Source: an uncultured SAR116 cluster alpha proteobacterium
Lineage (GTDB): Bacteria > Pseudomonadota > Alphaproteobacteria > Puniceispirillales > Marisalimonadaceae
Direction: 5' to 3'
Length of the DNA stretch: 64,000 nucleotides
NCBI GenBank assembly: GCA_902619485.1
Contig: CACNEF010000003.1
Location: forward strand, 1 to 64,000
The number at the start of each line of letters is the position of its first letter. The first letter of the stretch is position 1. Shown here piece by piece: positions 25,249 through 33,984 of this stretch. Position numbers and translations under genes: made by a program. The notes beneath the pieces were generated by a model. The model was not told the origin of the DNA. It was given only the letters and a program-made list of their open reading frames with translations, and did no database searches.

Positions 25249-26394
25249 ATGGCTGAAGAAGATAATTCACAAGATAAAACCGAAGAACCTTCCCAAAGAA
25301 AATTAGATAAAGCGGCTGAGGACGGTCAGGTATTATCGTCTAAAGAAATGTTTGTGTTTACATCATTAATAATTGGTTTAATGGTTTTGTCTTCAATACC
25401 CTTTTTTGCTAGAGATTTTTTAGCAATCTGGAAGACATTTTTCTTATTTGATTTTGATTATATAACAAATGTTTCCCCAGCCTATGGTATGCATAAATTG
25501 ATTAAATATGTAATTAATATAACTCTAATTGTTGGTGTTCCTTTAATATTAATTATTTTAATTACGCAAATGGCTGTTGGAGGTATTAATTTTGCTCCAA
25601 AAGCTTTTCAATTCAAATCTAATAGGATTAACTTATTATCAGGTTTAAAAAGAATATTTTCTTCTAAAGGTCTGTTTGAACTTATCAAGTCTTTATTCAA
25701 AGTTGGATTATTAGGTGGAATTACATTCTTTGTAATTTATTATAATTTAAAAGATATAATAAATTTATCTGAACGTAATTTATATTCCGCTTTATCAAAC
25801 TTACTTTACAACTTCCCGCAACTCACAATTGCCCTGTTAATTGTTCTTGGTTTCATAGCAATTTTTGATTTTATTTGGCAGAAATACCAACATGTAGAAA
25901 AATTAAAAATGACAATTAAAGAAGTAAAAGATGAACATAAAGATACAGATGGATCACCAGAGGTTAAACAAAAAATTAGAAAATTACAAAATGAGATTGC
26001 AAATAGAGCTGCCACTCAATCTGCTGCTCTAGATGATGTAAAAGATGCATCAGCTGTAATTACAAACCCAACTCATTTTGCAGTTGCAATAAAATATGAA
26101 GTTGGTTCAGAAGGTGCTCCGATAATATTAGCAATGGGAAGAGGAATGATAGCAGAAAAAATAATAAAATTAGCTGATGAAAATAAAGTTACAGTATTTC
26201 AAAGCCCTTTACTTGCCAGGGCTCTTTATTTTACAGGAGAAATAGGAAAGGAAATTTCTGAAAATCTTTATTCAGCTGTTGCATCTGTATTAGCTTATAT
26301 CTTTAAAATTGAAAGAGGAGAGGAAACTGATTATCCTGAATTTGAGATACCTGAAAATATGAGTTTTGATGAATATGGAAAAACAATTAAATAA
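25249..26394 (+). CDS. flhB: Flagellar export switch protein FlhB
   Basis: Export-gate protein that changes specificity from rod/hook to filament substrates after self-cleavage. Its 381 residues hold a charged N-terminus (KTEEPSQRKLDKAAEDGQVLSS), four membrane helices (about 35-210) and the cytoplasmic FlhB_C domain with the self-cleavage site N-P-T-H at 273-276. All of these are intact, so the switch should work with the FliK encoded upstream. flhA, usually nearby in other bacteria, is not in this window. Confidence 0.96.
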   Translation: MAEEDNSQDKTEEPSQRKLDKAAEDGQVLSSKEMFVFTSLIIGLMVLSSIPFFARDFLAIWKTFFLFDFDYITNVSPAYGMHKLIKYVINITLIVGVPLILIILITQMAVGGINFAPKAFQFKSNRINLLSGLKRIFSSKGLFELIKSLFKVGLLGGITFFVIYYNLKDIINLSERNLYSALSNLLYNFPQLTIALLIVLGFIAIFDFIWQKYQHVEKLKMTIKEVKDEHKDTDGSPEVKQKIRKLQNEIANRAATQSAALDDVKDASAVITNPTHFAVAIKYEVGSEGAPIILAMGRGMIAEKIIKLADENKVTVFQSPLLARALYFTGEIGKEISENLYSAVASVLAYIFKIERGEETDYPEFEIPENMSFDEYGKTIK

Positions 26395-26409
26395 ACCTTT
26401 GTTGACAAT

Positions 26410-26640
26410 ATGAAAAAAAGAAAAACATTTGGACAAATAATTATTACAGCGATGTTTATTTGGTCTGCTCTTTTATGTCATTTTGAAGCAAGTACTCTTC
26501 GTGAAGAAGGTGATTTTTCAAATGCTGCTCTTTATTGGTTTTTTGGTTTTACAGCAGTTTTAGGGGCCTTTAGATTTAAAATTGCTGAATTAATATATGG
26601 AATAATTGAATTCAAAAACAAATATAAAAATAGAAAATAA
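26410..26640 (+). CDS. Small two-helix membrane protein of unknown function
   Basis: Not recognised. This 76-residue protein has a basic N-terminus (MKKRK), a first membrane helix at about 8-25, a short acidic loop (TLREEGDFSN), a second helix at about 38-56 and a basic tail (KNKYKNRK). By the positive-inside rule both ends face the cytoplasm. It starts 15 bases after flhB on the same strand with no promoter or terminator between, so it is probably the last part of the flagellar transcript. Codon usage is like its neighbours. It is the first of four unknown co-oriented genes here. Confidence 0.7.
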   Translation: MKKRKTFGQIIITAMFIWSALLCHFEASTLREEGDFSNAALYWFFGFTAVLGAFRFKIAELIYGIIEFKNKYKNRK

Positions 26641-26651
26641 AGTTAGTAACC

Positions 26652-26843
26652 ATGATTAAAAACATTATAAGTGATAAAAAAAAAGTAACTTGCCATGGAT
26701 GTAACTATTTCTTCATTACTCATAGAAAACAAAGGCCATGGGGATGTAAAAAGTTTGGTTTTATTTCTAAATTTATACCATCATTAGAAGTGTTTAGTAC
26801 AACTGGTATGGAATGTGCATACAGAAAAGATAAGAATTTATAA
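26652..26843 (+). CDS. Small four-cysteine protein, likely metal-binding
   Basis: A 63-residue soluble protein with C14-x2-C17 (TCHGC), C32 (PWGCKKFGF) and C55 (GMECAYR), a spacing that fits one zinc or iron site. The pattern CxxCxxFxxT, P-x-G-C-x-x-F-G-F, then PS-x-x-V and G-x-x-C is one I recall from a widespread uncharacterised bacterial small-protein family; the function is not known to me. It starts 11 bases after the previous gene and shares its orientation, so it belongs to the unknown cassette behind flhB. A regulatory or assembly role is possible but not shown. Confidence 0.7.
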   Translation: MIKNIISDKKKVTCHGCNYFFITHRKQRPWGCKKFGFISKFIPSLEVFSTTGMECAYRKDKNL

Positions 26844-26882
26844 TTTTATGTTTGTTTAGTTTAAAACTATAGGAAAAATAAA

Positions 26883-27596
26883 ATGGATACTAAAATGGAG
26901 GCTGTTCAAGAAAGCATCAAATTGGCTTTAGACGCAGCAGATGCAGCAACTGATGTAACATCAGAATACAATAAAGTTAAAAAAGCGCATGAAAAATTGG
27001 AGGCTAAAGTGAAACAAATCCATAAATATACCACAATCGTATTTTTATCTTCAATCATATCAGGTTTAGTGGTTATAGTTGTTAGTGCCTTTTTATTTAT
27101 GCAATCCTCTGACAAATTAACAAATATGACAGAAACAAGTAGAGAGGCTTTAGTTGTGTTTGCAGAGAATGTCGATGGGGTTAACTCCTCTTTAAAAAAT
27201 TTAGATACGGCTATAAAAAAACAAGGAGATTTACTCGAGATTAACAAGAAATTAGTTGTTACCCTTGATAAAATTGAAAAAAGAGTTCAAACATCTAACG
27301 AAAATACAATTGCTGAATTACAGTTAATTACAAACACTCTTGTCAATGAATTGAACAAAAACTCTCAAGCAAGTATAAAAAATAATAACAAACTTGTTTC
27401 GAATATTGAAAAGTTAAATAAATCAAATAACAAATCTATTTCAAAGGCTATTCAACAAATTAGTAATAAAGCTATCTACAAAAAAATTGTAGCAAACCAA
27501 GCAATTCAAGCACAGCAAATTTCAAAGCTTTTAAAACAAAACAATAATGTACTGAGTAAGATTGCAGATAAAACAAGTAGGATTAAATATCCATAA
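26883..27596 (+). CDS. Membrane-anchored coiled-coil protein, unknown function
   Basis: Not recognised by family. Its 237 residues have an Ala/Glu-rich helical start (1-48), one membrane helix at about 50-73 (TIVFLSSIISGLVVIVVSAF), then a helical region to the end with heptad-like hydrophobic spacing and many Lys, Asn and Gln residues. Two similar segments (INKKLVVTLDKIEKR, NNNKLVSNIEKLNKS) suggest an internal repeat. It looks like a spacer or tether projecting from the membrane. AGGA nine bases before the ATG supports the start. Third gene of the unknown cassette after flhB. Confidence 0.7.
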   Translation: MDTKMEAVQESIKLALDAADAATDVTSEYNKVKKAHEKLEAKVKQIHKYTTIVFLSSIISGLVVIVVSAFLFMQSSDKLTNMTETSREALVVFAENVDGVNSSLKNLDTAIKKQGDLLEINKKLVVTLDKIEKRVQTSNENTIAELQLITNTLVNELNKNSQASIKNNNKLVSNIEKLNKSNNKSISKAIQQISNKAIYKKIVANQAIQAQQISKLLKQNNNVLSKIADKTSRIKYP

Positions 27597-27628
27597 TTTA
27601 AACTTGCACATTTAGTGAGTCTAGTAAA

Positions 27629-28336
27629 ATGAACGAAGAAATTGTAACTGAAAAATCATTTTTACAGATTAAATCAATAAGAACATCTTCAAATGCATTT
27701 ATGATGAAGCTTAAAGAGGGTGATGTCATAATAGCACTTGATGGTGAAATGGTTCATAAAAGTTATGAAGAACTATCTAAGGAATTATCTGGAATAAAAG
27801 AAAAAAAAGTAATTACTCTATTTAGAGATGGAGTTTTTTTTAATACGTTTATTTATGGTTCTTTAGGAGTGATTTGCGAAAGCATAACACCTGAAAAAAT
27901 ACCAGAATTAGAAATTTTAAATATAAATGAACATTTCGATAAAGATGAATTTTATTTTTTATTTGAAATTTATAAAAAACCTGGGAAATTTGCTATATTA
28001 CTAAATACAATTCCTTCAGTTCTTGCAAGTATTGCTCCACCTTTATGGATGTTACAGAACAGGTTATGGAACTTGTTTTTATTTACCATGGTCTTTTACA
28101 TCATGCTATTTATAATTTCTCCGTGGTTGTTTTTCATAGGTTGGATATTAAAATCTTGGTATGTAGGTAATAGTCAGATAGAACTTCTACGATTTTTTTA
28201 TAGGTTAAACAATTATAGATTAAGTTTGAGTTTTTGTGCTCGAACCGATAAAGAGGCTCAAGAGATTGCTAGAAAATTTGATGAAAAAATTGATTTTCAT
28301 TTCTCTTATTTGGAGCCAGTGTTAATTGAAGATTAA
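27629..28336 (+). CDS. PDZ-domain membrane protein, unknown function
   Basis: Residues about 8-75 form a PDZ-like domain with the characteristic LKEGDVIIALDGEMV turn (27-42). Residues about 122-180 are hydrophobic and aromatic (PPLWMLQNRLWNLF, then two membrane helices), and a cytoplasmic-looking tail follows (FFYRLNNYRLSL). The arrangement of a W-rich helix pair after PPLW loosely recalls DUF2628-type membrane proteins, but that is a weak resemblance. No protease domain is present, so the PDZ unit probably acts as a binding module. It overlaps the 3' end of the convergent SDR gene by four bases. Last member of the post-flhB cassette. Confidence 0.7.
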   Translation: MNEEIVTEKSFLQIKSIRTSSNAFMMKLKEGDVIIALDGEMVHKSYEELSKELSGIKEKKVITLFRDGVFFNTFIYGSLGVICESITPEKIPELEILNINEHFDKDEFYFLFEIYKKPGKFAILLNTIPSVLASIAPPLWMLQNRLWNLFLFTMVFYIMLFIISPWLFFIGWILKSWYVGNSQIELLRFFYRLNNYRLSLSFCARTDKEAQEIARKFDEKIDFHFSYLEPVLIED

Positions 28337-29049
28337 TCTAAATTAAATCTAATTAAATCAATTACTTCACCTTTATAAATTTTATTTGAAAAAATAATAT
28401 CTTTTATTTTTTCTGCCACCTCCTTTGGTTTTTGTAAATTATTACTATTTTCACCAGGCATTGCCTGTTTTCTCATCTTAGTATTTGTCTTTCCAGGATT
28501 TATTATTGAAATTGACAAATTATTATTTTTATTCTCCATAGACCATATTTTGACCATATGTTGAAGTGATGCCTTAGATACAGCATAAGCACCCCAGAAA
28601 GGTCTTACTTCAACAGCTACTGTCGAAGATAGAAAACAAGCTTTAGGTTGGTCACTATTTTTTAACAGTGGCTCTAAAGATCTAATTAGTCTGTGATTGC
28701 TTACTAAATTTATGTTAAGTACTTCTATGAACTCATCATTACTTTGATGATGTATAGGTCCGAGAGTCCCAAGAATTGCCGCATTTGATATTAATAAATC
28801 TAATTTTTTCCATCTTTTAAATATTTCTAAACCCAATTTGTCAACACCAATAAAATCATTCATATCGAGTTTAACTAAAGTACATGAACCACCATTATCA
28901 ACAATTGTTTTTTCGGTTTTTTCAAGACTAGATAAAGATTTTCCGGTAATAATTGTATGGTAATCATGTTTTGCAAGTACGATGGCTGTTTCAGCTCCAA
29001 TGCCACTTCCTGCTCCTGTAATAAGAGCAATTTTTTTATTATTATTCAT
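28333..29049 (-). CDS. Short-chain dehydrogenase/reductase
   Basis: NAD(P)-dependent oxidoreductase of 238 residues with the classical fold: G-A-G-S-G-I-G cofactor loop (12-18), a variant NAAI (89-92) for NNAG, and a catalytic serine near 141-142 with Y155-x3-K159 (YAVSK). The substrate is unknown. A gene of this type after purF is a recurring alphaproteobacterial arrangement, often labelled YciK-like oxidoreductase. It begins four bases past the purF stop and is likely the last gene of the radA-cvpA-purF transcript. Its stop overlaps that of the convergent PDZ gene. Confidence 0.85.
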   Translation of the reverse strand: MNNNKKIALITGAGSGIGAETAIVLAKHDYHTIITGKSLSSLEKTEKTIVDNGGSCTLVKLDMNDFIGVDKLGLEIFKRWKKLDLLISNAAILGTLGPIHHQSNDEFIEVLNINLVSNHRLIRSLEPLLKNSDQPKACFLSSTVAVEVRPFWGAYAVSKASLQHMVKIWSMENKNNNLSISIINPGKTNTKMRKQAMPGENSNNLQKPKEVAEKIKDIIFSNKIYKGEVIDLIRFNLD

Positions 29050-29053
29050 TCGT

Positions 29054-30466
29054 TTATCTATTAAGTTTCAGAATTTCAGTTACGTCTATTGGGTATTCAC
29101 CAGTAAAACAATGATCAGTAAACTGAGGTGTCTTAGAATCTCTTTTTTCACACCCCATTGCTTTATAGGTGCCATTTAATGAAAGAAAAAATAATGATTT
29201 AGCTCCAACTAATTTTGTTATTTCTTTTAAACTAAATTTAGAAGCAATCAATTGATTATAGTTAGGTGTATCAATACCATAGAAATCTGGGTGCAAAATT
29301 GGAGGGCATGAGATTCCTAAATGAACTTCCTTTGCGCCTGCTTCGTAAACCATTTTTACAATTTTGCTCGCTGTAGTCCCTCTAACTATTGAGTCGTCAA
29401 TTAATATAACTTTTTTATTTTGAATACATGATTTATTGACACTATGTTTCAGTTTTACCCCAAATTGTCTTATAGTTTGGGAGGGCTCAATAAAAGTACG
29501 ACCAACATAGTGACTTCTAATTATACCAAGTTCAAATGGAATTTTTGATTTTTGTGAAAATCCTATAGCTGCTGAAACTCCTGAATCTGGGATTGGGACA
29601 ACTACATCCGCAATTATATCATTTTCAATAGCTAATTGTTCACCAAGAGCTTTTCTATATGTATAAACTGTTTTATTTCCTACTATACTATCAGGGCTCG
29701 CAAAATATATTCTCTCAAAAATACAGGGTCTTTCGGGAATTTTTTTAAAAGGTTTAATAGACTCCATTCCACTTTCAGTAATCACAATCATCTCACCATT
29801 TTCTATGTCACGTAAATACTTTGCTCCAATCATATCTAATGCACAGGTTTCTGAAGCTAAAACAGGAGAACCATTTTTATCACCTAGAACTAACGGTCTT
29901 ATCCCAAAAGGGTCTCTTACACCAATAAGTTTTTTATTTGTCAAGATTACAAGTGAATAAGCTCCTTTTATTTGATTGAGTGTATCAATTAGTTTATCAA
30001 TTATTTTTTTCTTTTTTGATCGCGCAACTAATTGAAGAATAATTTCAGTATCTGACGAAGTTTGGAAAATTGAACCACTTTCAACTAATTGTTTTTTTGT
30101 TGAATAAGTATTTGTTAAATTTCCGTTATGTGCGCATGCAAAGCCTCCAATAGCTAAGTTTGCAAAAAAAGGTTGTAGATTTTCAGGTTTAGATTCCCCA
30201 GTCGTAGAATATCTTACATGCCCTATAGCTGTGTTGCCAGGAAGTTTAGACAAAATATCCTTATTATTGAAATTGTCTCCTACTAAACCTTGTTTACGTA
30301 CTGAATGAAAAGCTTTTCCATCAAAGCTAACTATACCTGCTCCTTCTTGACCTCGGTGTTGAAGTGAATGAAGCCCTAAAGTCGTTAGAACAGAGGCTTC
30401 TTTAGTTCCAAAAATACCAAATACTCCACATTCTTCTTTAAACTTATCATTCATTTTACAGTACAT
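29054..30466 (-). CDS. purF: Amidophosphoribosyltransferase PurF
   Basis: First committed step of purine synthesis: PRPP plus glutamine gives phosphoribosylamine. Its 470 residues comprise an N-terminal class II glutaminase domain and a C-terminal phosphoribosyltransferase domain with the PRPP loop VILIDDSIVRGTT. The glutaminase nucleophile is C13 in EECGVFG, so a 12-residue propeptide must be removed. The start at 30466 is preferred over the ATG four codons later because AGGA lies eight bases before it. It follows cvpA, its regular partner. purM lies elsewhere in the window. Confidence 0.96.
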   Translation of the reverse strand: MYCKMNDKFKEECGVFGIFGTKEASVLTTLGLHSLQHRGQEGAGIVSFDGKAFHSVRKQGLVGDNFNNKDILSKLPGNTAIGHVRYSTTGESKPENLQPFFANLAIGGFACAHNGNLTNTYSTKKQLVESGSIFQTSSDTEIILQLVARSKKKKIIDKLIDTLNQIKGAYSLVILTNKKLIGVRDPFGIRPLVLGDKNGSPVLASETCALDMIGAKYLRDIENGEMIVITESGMESIKPFKKIPERPCIFERIYFASPDSIVGNKTVYTYRKALGEQLAIENDIIADVVVPIPDSGVSAAIGFSQKSKIPFELGIIRSHYVGRTFIEPSQTIRQFGVKLKHSVNKSCIQNKKVILIDDSIVRGTTASKIVKMVYEAGAKEVHLGISCPPILHPDFYGIDTPNYNQLIASKFSLKEITKLVGAKSLFFLSLNGTYKAMGCEKRDSKTPQFTDHCFTGEYPIDVTEILKLNR

Positions 30467-30490
30467 TATATATTCCTAGAGTTCTTTGTT

Positions 30491-31027
30491 TCAAAATTCT
30501 TTTGTGTTATCGTTATCAAATTTTAATTCTTTATTATTAAAAAACTCTATCAATAATTCAGAAGAAAAATTTATATATTTGAATGAATATGCTTCAAGAA
30601 GAGTATTAGGTAATTTTTTATCTTTGCCAATTAAATATAGAAATCCTAAATAGAACAAAAGAATTAGTAAAAAACCTCTTACAGCACCAAAAACAAACCC
30701 ACAAATTTTGTCAAAAATTAAAACCCCATTTACATCAAACTTTGGAGATAACCAATTTGAGATAATACTAGATAAAATTAGAGTTCCTAAAAATGGAAAA
30801 CCAAAAGCAAGAAAATCTACAATAATTTCTTGTGATATATGATCTAACAATTTCAATTTAAACTTTTCAAAGAAATTAAATGCTACAATCAATGACAAAA
30901 TCCAAGAAATAATGCTAAAGAATTCTTTAACAAATCCTCTGAAAGTGGCTACTATGCACGATGTAAGAATAACTCCAAAAACTATAATATCAATTATATT
31001 AAAATACATATTATTTAGGTATTCCAT
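30491..31027 (-). CDS. cvpA: CvpA family membrane protein
   Basis: Inner-membrane protein of 178 residues with four predicted helices (about 10-30, 33-52, 68-90 and 106-130), the standard CvpA layout. The family is needed for colicin V export in E. coli and is linked to envelope homeostasis; its exact activity is unsettled. Recognisable pieces are FNIIDIIVFGVILTS at the start and GFVFGAVRGFLLILLFY. The ATG overlaps the radA stop by one base (TGATG), so translation is coupled, and purF follows after 24 bases, as in many proteobacteria. Confidence 0.88.
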   Translation of the reverse strand: MEYLNNMYFNIIDIIVFGVILTSCIVATFRGFVKEFFSIISWILSLIVAFNFFEKFKLKLLDHISQEIIVDFLAFGFPFLGTLILSSIISNWLSPKFDVNGVLIFDKICGFVFGAVRGFLLILLFYLGFLYLIGKDKKLPNTLLEAYSFKYINFSSELLIEFFNNKELKFDNDNTKEF

Positions 31028-32394
31028 CAGTCTCTAATATCTTTATTAATTAATTCTACCAGATCATTCAAAACGCTTAGTTTGTTATAACGCATATCTT
31101 CATTAATTATAACTTTTTGTTTAGTGGGAAGATTAATTTTATTGAAACCTAATTTAAATGCTTCTTTAATTCTTAATTCTGGCTGGTTAACTTTCCGGAT
31201 TTCTCCTGAGAGGCCAACTTCACCAAAAAAAACACTGGAAAATGATAAGGGAATATTTTTAATAGAAGAAATTATAGCTGCTGCTACAGCTAAATCTGCA
31301 GCTGGTTCAAATAATTTTATACCTCCCGCAATATTCAAAAAAATGTCCATATTTGAGAGATGAATTTTACATCTTGCCTCTAAAACAGCACATAACATTG
31401 CAAGCCTTGATATGTCCCAACCTACTATTACTCTTCTTGGTGTCGCTAATGTAGAATGAGTAACTAATGCCTGAATTTCTACTAAAATGGGTCTAGTACC
31501 TTCTAATCCGGCAAAAATTGAAGTTCCTGATATATTTTTTTGTCTATCTGACAAAAAAATTGCGGAGGGATTTACAACTTCTTTTAGACCATTACCTAAC
31601 ATTTCGAATACACCGATTTCATTATTAGCCCCAAATCTATTTTTAAAACTTCTTAAAATCCTATATTGAAAATTATTGTCGCCTTCAAAGTATAAGACAG
31701 TATCAACCATATGTTCTAAAACTTTAGGGCCAGCTATAGCTCCATCTTTTGTAAGATGGCCTATTAAAATTAGCACTGTATTTGTTTTTTTTGCAGCTAT
31801 TATTAATTCATGGGCACTAGCTCTTACTTGTGACACCGTTCCAGGTGAACTGTCCAATTGTGGTAAATACATAGTTTGTATAGAATCAATTACTAATACA
31901 CATGGTTTTTTTTCTAAATTTATAGTAATGGCAATGTCAGAGGCATTTGTGATTGAAGCAAATTCTATGTCATTATTATCAACACCTAAACGATCAGCTC
32001 TCATTTTAATTTGAGAAAAACTTTCTTCCCCGGAAACGTAGATACATTTTTCTTGTTTATCAGACAGTTTGCCTACTAATTGCAATAATAAAGTAGACTT
32101 CCCAATACCAGGATCTCCACCAATTAGAGTGACCGAGCCTGGAACAAATCCACCTCCAATAACTCTATCTAGCTCATTAAGATTAGTTTTAATTCTTGAA
32201 TAATCGTAATTTACATCATTCAGCTTTTCAAAGTTTATTCTTTTTCCTGTTGATCTAGATAAAATACCAGAGGGTTTAGAATTATTTTCTTCTACTATTG
32301 TATTCCATTGATTACATTGTTCGCATTTACCTATCCATCTTGAGTAAATATTTCCACAAGATTGACAAATAAATTGTTTTTTTTGTTTTATCAT
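31027..32394 (-). CDS. radA: DNA repair protein RadA
   Basis: Branch-migration helicase acting in recombination and repair. Its 455 residues show an N-terminal zinc finger (C10, C13, C24, C27), Walker A in GGDPGIGKS (92-100), the RadA-specific KNRFG motif near 250 and a C-terminal Lon-protease-like domain (about 290-455) without the protease serine-lysine dyad role. The ATG overlaps the mlaF stop in ATGA form, and cvpA overlaps its end by one base, so mlaF-radA-cvpA are translated as a coupled set. Confidence 0.95.
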   Translation of the reverse strand: MIKQKKQFICQSCGNIYSRWIGKCEQCNQWNTIVEENNSKPSGILSRSTGKRINFEKLNDVNYDYSRIKTNLNELDRVIGGGFVPGSVTLIGGDPGIGKSTLLLQLVGKLSDKQEKCIYVSGEESFSQIKMRADRLGVDNNDIEFASITNASDIAITINLEKKPCVLVIDSIQTMYLPQLDSSPGTVSQVRASAHELIIAAKKTNTVLILIGHLTKDGAIAGPKVLEHMVDTVLYFEGDNNFQYRILRSFKNRFGANNEIGVFEMLGNGLKEVVNPSAIFLSDRQKNISGTSIFAGLEGTRPILVEIQALVTHSTLATPRRVIVGWDISRLAMLCAVLEARCKIHLSNMDIFLNIAGGIKLFEPAADLAVAAAIISSIKNIPLSFSSVFFGEVGLSGEIRKVNQPELRIKEAFKLGFNKINLPTKQKVIINEDMRYNKLSVLNDLVELINKDIRD

Positions 32395-33164
32395 TTAAAT
32401 AAGAATTCAGAATTAATTGGTTTTATAAATTTTTGAATTTTTTTATTAGCTGAATTAAACATTTCTTTTGGTGTGCCTGACCATGAAATAGTTTGATTAT
32501 CTATTAATATGACCTTGTCAGCAATTCTACATACAGATGCCATATCATGAGTAATTGTAATAGCACTTCCACCAACTGTTCTCACAGCAGTTTTAATTAA
32601 CTGATCAATTAAACTGCCTGTTACAGGGTCTAATCCAGAAGTAGGTTCATCAAATAATAAAATTTTTGGATTACCACAAATTGCTCTAGCTATAGCAACT
32701 CTTTTTTGCATTCCACCTGAAATCTCAGAAGGATATAAATCTAAAATTTCAGGTTGAAGTCCTAGTTGTTTAATTATTGAAAATGCTAATTTTTTACCAT
32801 TTTTGTTATTCATTTTTTCTTTGTTAGCTATTTTAAAAATTATATTTTCCCAATTTTTAAGAGAATCAAATAAAGCCCCGTGTTGAAAAGTAATCCCTAG
32901 ATCTAGTAAAATTTTTTCTTTTAAATTTCTTGGTAAGTTTACTATTTCCGTATCATTGATCTCAATTGAACCTTTATCAGGTTGTAATATCCCAATAATA
33001 TTTTTTAAAAGCACTGATTTTCCCGAACCAGAAGCACCAATAATTGCTAAAGATTCCCCTTCAAGTAATTGAAAATTAATATTTTTGAGGACAATATTGC
33101 TATTAAAGCTTTTTGACAAATTACTTACTTTTATTATGATTTTTTTATTTTTTCTTTTTTCCAT
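32391..33164 (-). CDS. mlaF: MlaF-like ABC transporter ATPase
   Basis: ATPase of the MlaFE-type phospholipid transporter that maintains outer-membrane lipid asymmetry. Its 257 residues have Walker A GASGSGKS (43-50), signature SGGMQKR near 149-155, Walker B ILLFDEP and the GLDP D-loop. The SGGM signature and the TSGLDPVTG phrase are typical of the MlaF group. It starts two bases after mlaE. The partner MCE protein MlaD and the periplasmic MlaC are not adjacent. Confidence 0.9.
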   Translation of the reverse strand: MEKRKNKKIIIKVSNLSKSFNSNIVLKNINFQLLEGESLAIIGASGSGKSVLLKNIIGILQPDKGSIEINDTEIVNLPRNLKEKILLDLGITFQHGALFDSLKNWENIIFKIANKEKMNNKNGKKLAFSIIKQLGLQPEILDLYPSEISGGMQKRVAIARAICGNPKILLFDEPTSGLDPVTGSLIDQLIKTAVRTVGGSAITITHDMASVCRIADKVILIDNQTISWSGTPKEMFNSANKKIQKFIKPINSEFLFK

Positions 33165-33166
33165 AT

Positions 33167-33952
33167 TTAACCAAAAAATAATGCTGTTATAATATATGTA
33201 CTTGTTAAAATCATTACAGATGAAATAACTACTGACGATGTTGTTGCAAATCCAACACCTTCAGCTCCTTTGCTTGCATTATATCCAAAATAACAACTTA
33301 CCATTGAAATTATCAAACCAAAAACAGCAGCTTTGACAGTACCTTGTATAATGTCAATTAACTGCAAATATTCCATTGTTGCATTTAGATATAGACTTGG
33401 ATTAAAATTAAGTTTGTAAATAGCTATTACATAACCTCCTAAAATGCCAATGGTATTTCCGATTAAAACTAAAAGCGGTATACAAACTAAGGACGCAATA
33501 ATTTTAGGTGCAATTAAATATTGCATAGGTCTAGTGCCTAATGTTCCTAATGCGTCTATTTGTTCAGTAACTCTCATTGTTGCTATTTCTGCAGCCATTT
33601 TTGCTCCCACACGACCTGCTACCATCAAACCTGTCAAAACGGGTCCTAATTCTCTAGTTATGGAAGTTAAAACAATTCTTGCAACCGTAGATTCTGAATT
33701 AAAATCAGTAAAGCCATTATAAGTCTGTAGAGCTAAAACCATACCTGAAAAAAAAGTAGTTAGACCTACAACAGGTAGTGAGAAATATCCGATATCTAGA
33801 ATTTGTTGAAAAATCTTTTTAAAATACCACGGTGGTTTAAATGTCCAATAGAAAGCACTTCCAAAAAAAATAAAAAAATGTCCAATATTTGCTACAAAAT
33901 TAATAAATTTTTTTCCTGTTGTGCCAAGAATATCTAAAAAAAGATAAACCAA
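33167..33952 (-). CDS. mlaE: MlaE-like ABC transporter permease
   Basis: Membrane subunit paired with MlaF. Its 261 residues have five or six hydrophobic helices and the MlaE-family core (residues about 95-140) with LTGLMVAGRVGAKMAAEIATMRVTEQIDAL (split: 105-119 and 120-134) and GTRPMQYLIAPK. The ending VVISSVMILTSTYIITALFFG is the usual last helix. Insertion of this pair between alr and radA is a recurring alphaproteobacterial order. Confidence 0.93.
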   Translation of the reverse strand: MVYLFLDILGTTGKKFINFVANIGHFFIFFGSAFYWTFKPPWYFKKIFQQILDIGYFSLPVVGLTTFFSGMVLALQTYNGFTDFNSESTVARIVLTSITRELGPVLTGLMVAGRVGAKMAAEIATMRVTEQIDALGTLGTRPMQYLIAPKIIASLVCIPLLVLIGNTIGILGGYVIAIYKLNFNPSLYLNATMEYLQLIDIIQGTVKAAVFGLIISMVSCYFGYNASKGAEGVGFATTSSVVISSVMILTSTYIITALFFG

Positions 33953-33984
33953 AGTTAATCACCTTTATTAAAAATTGATAAGAA

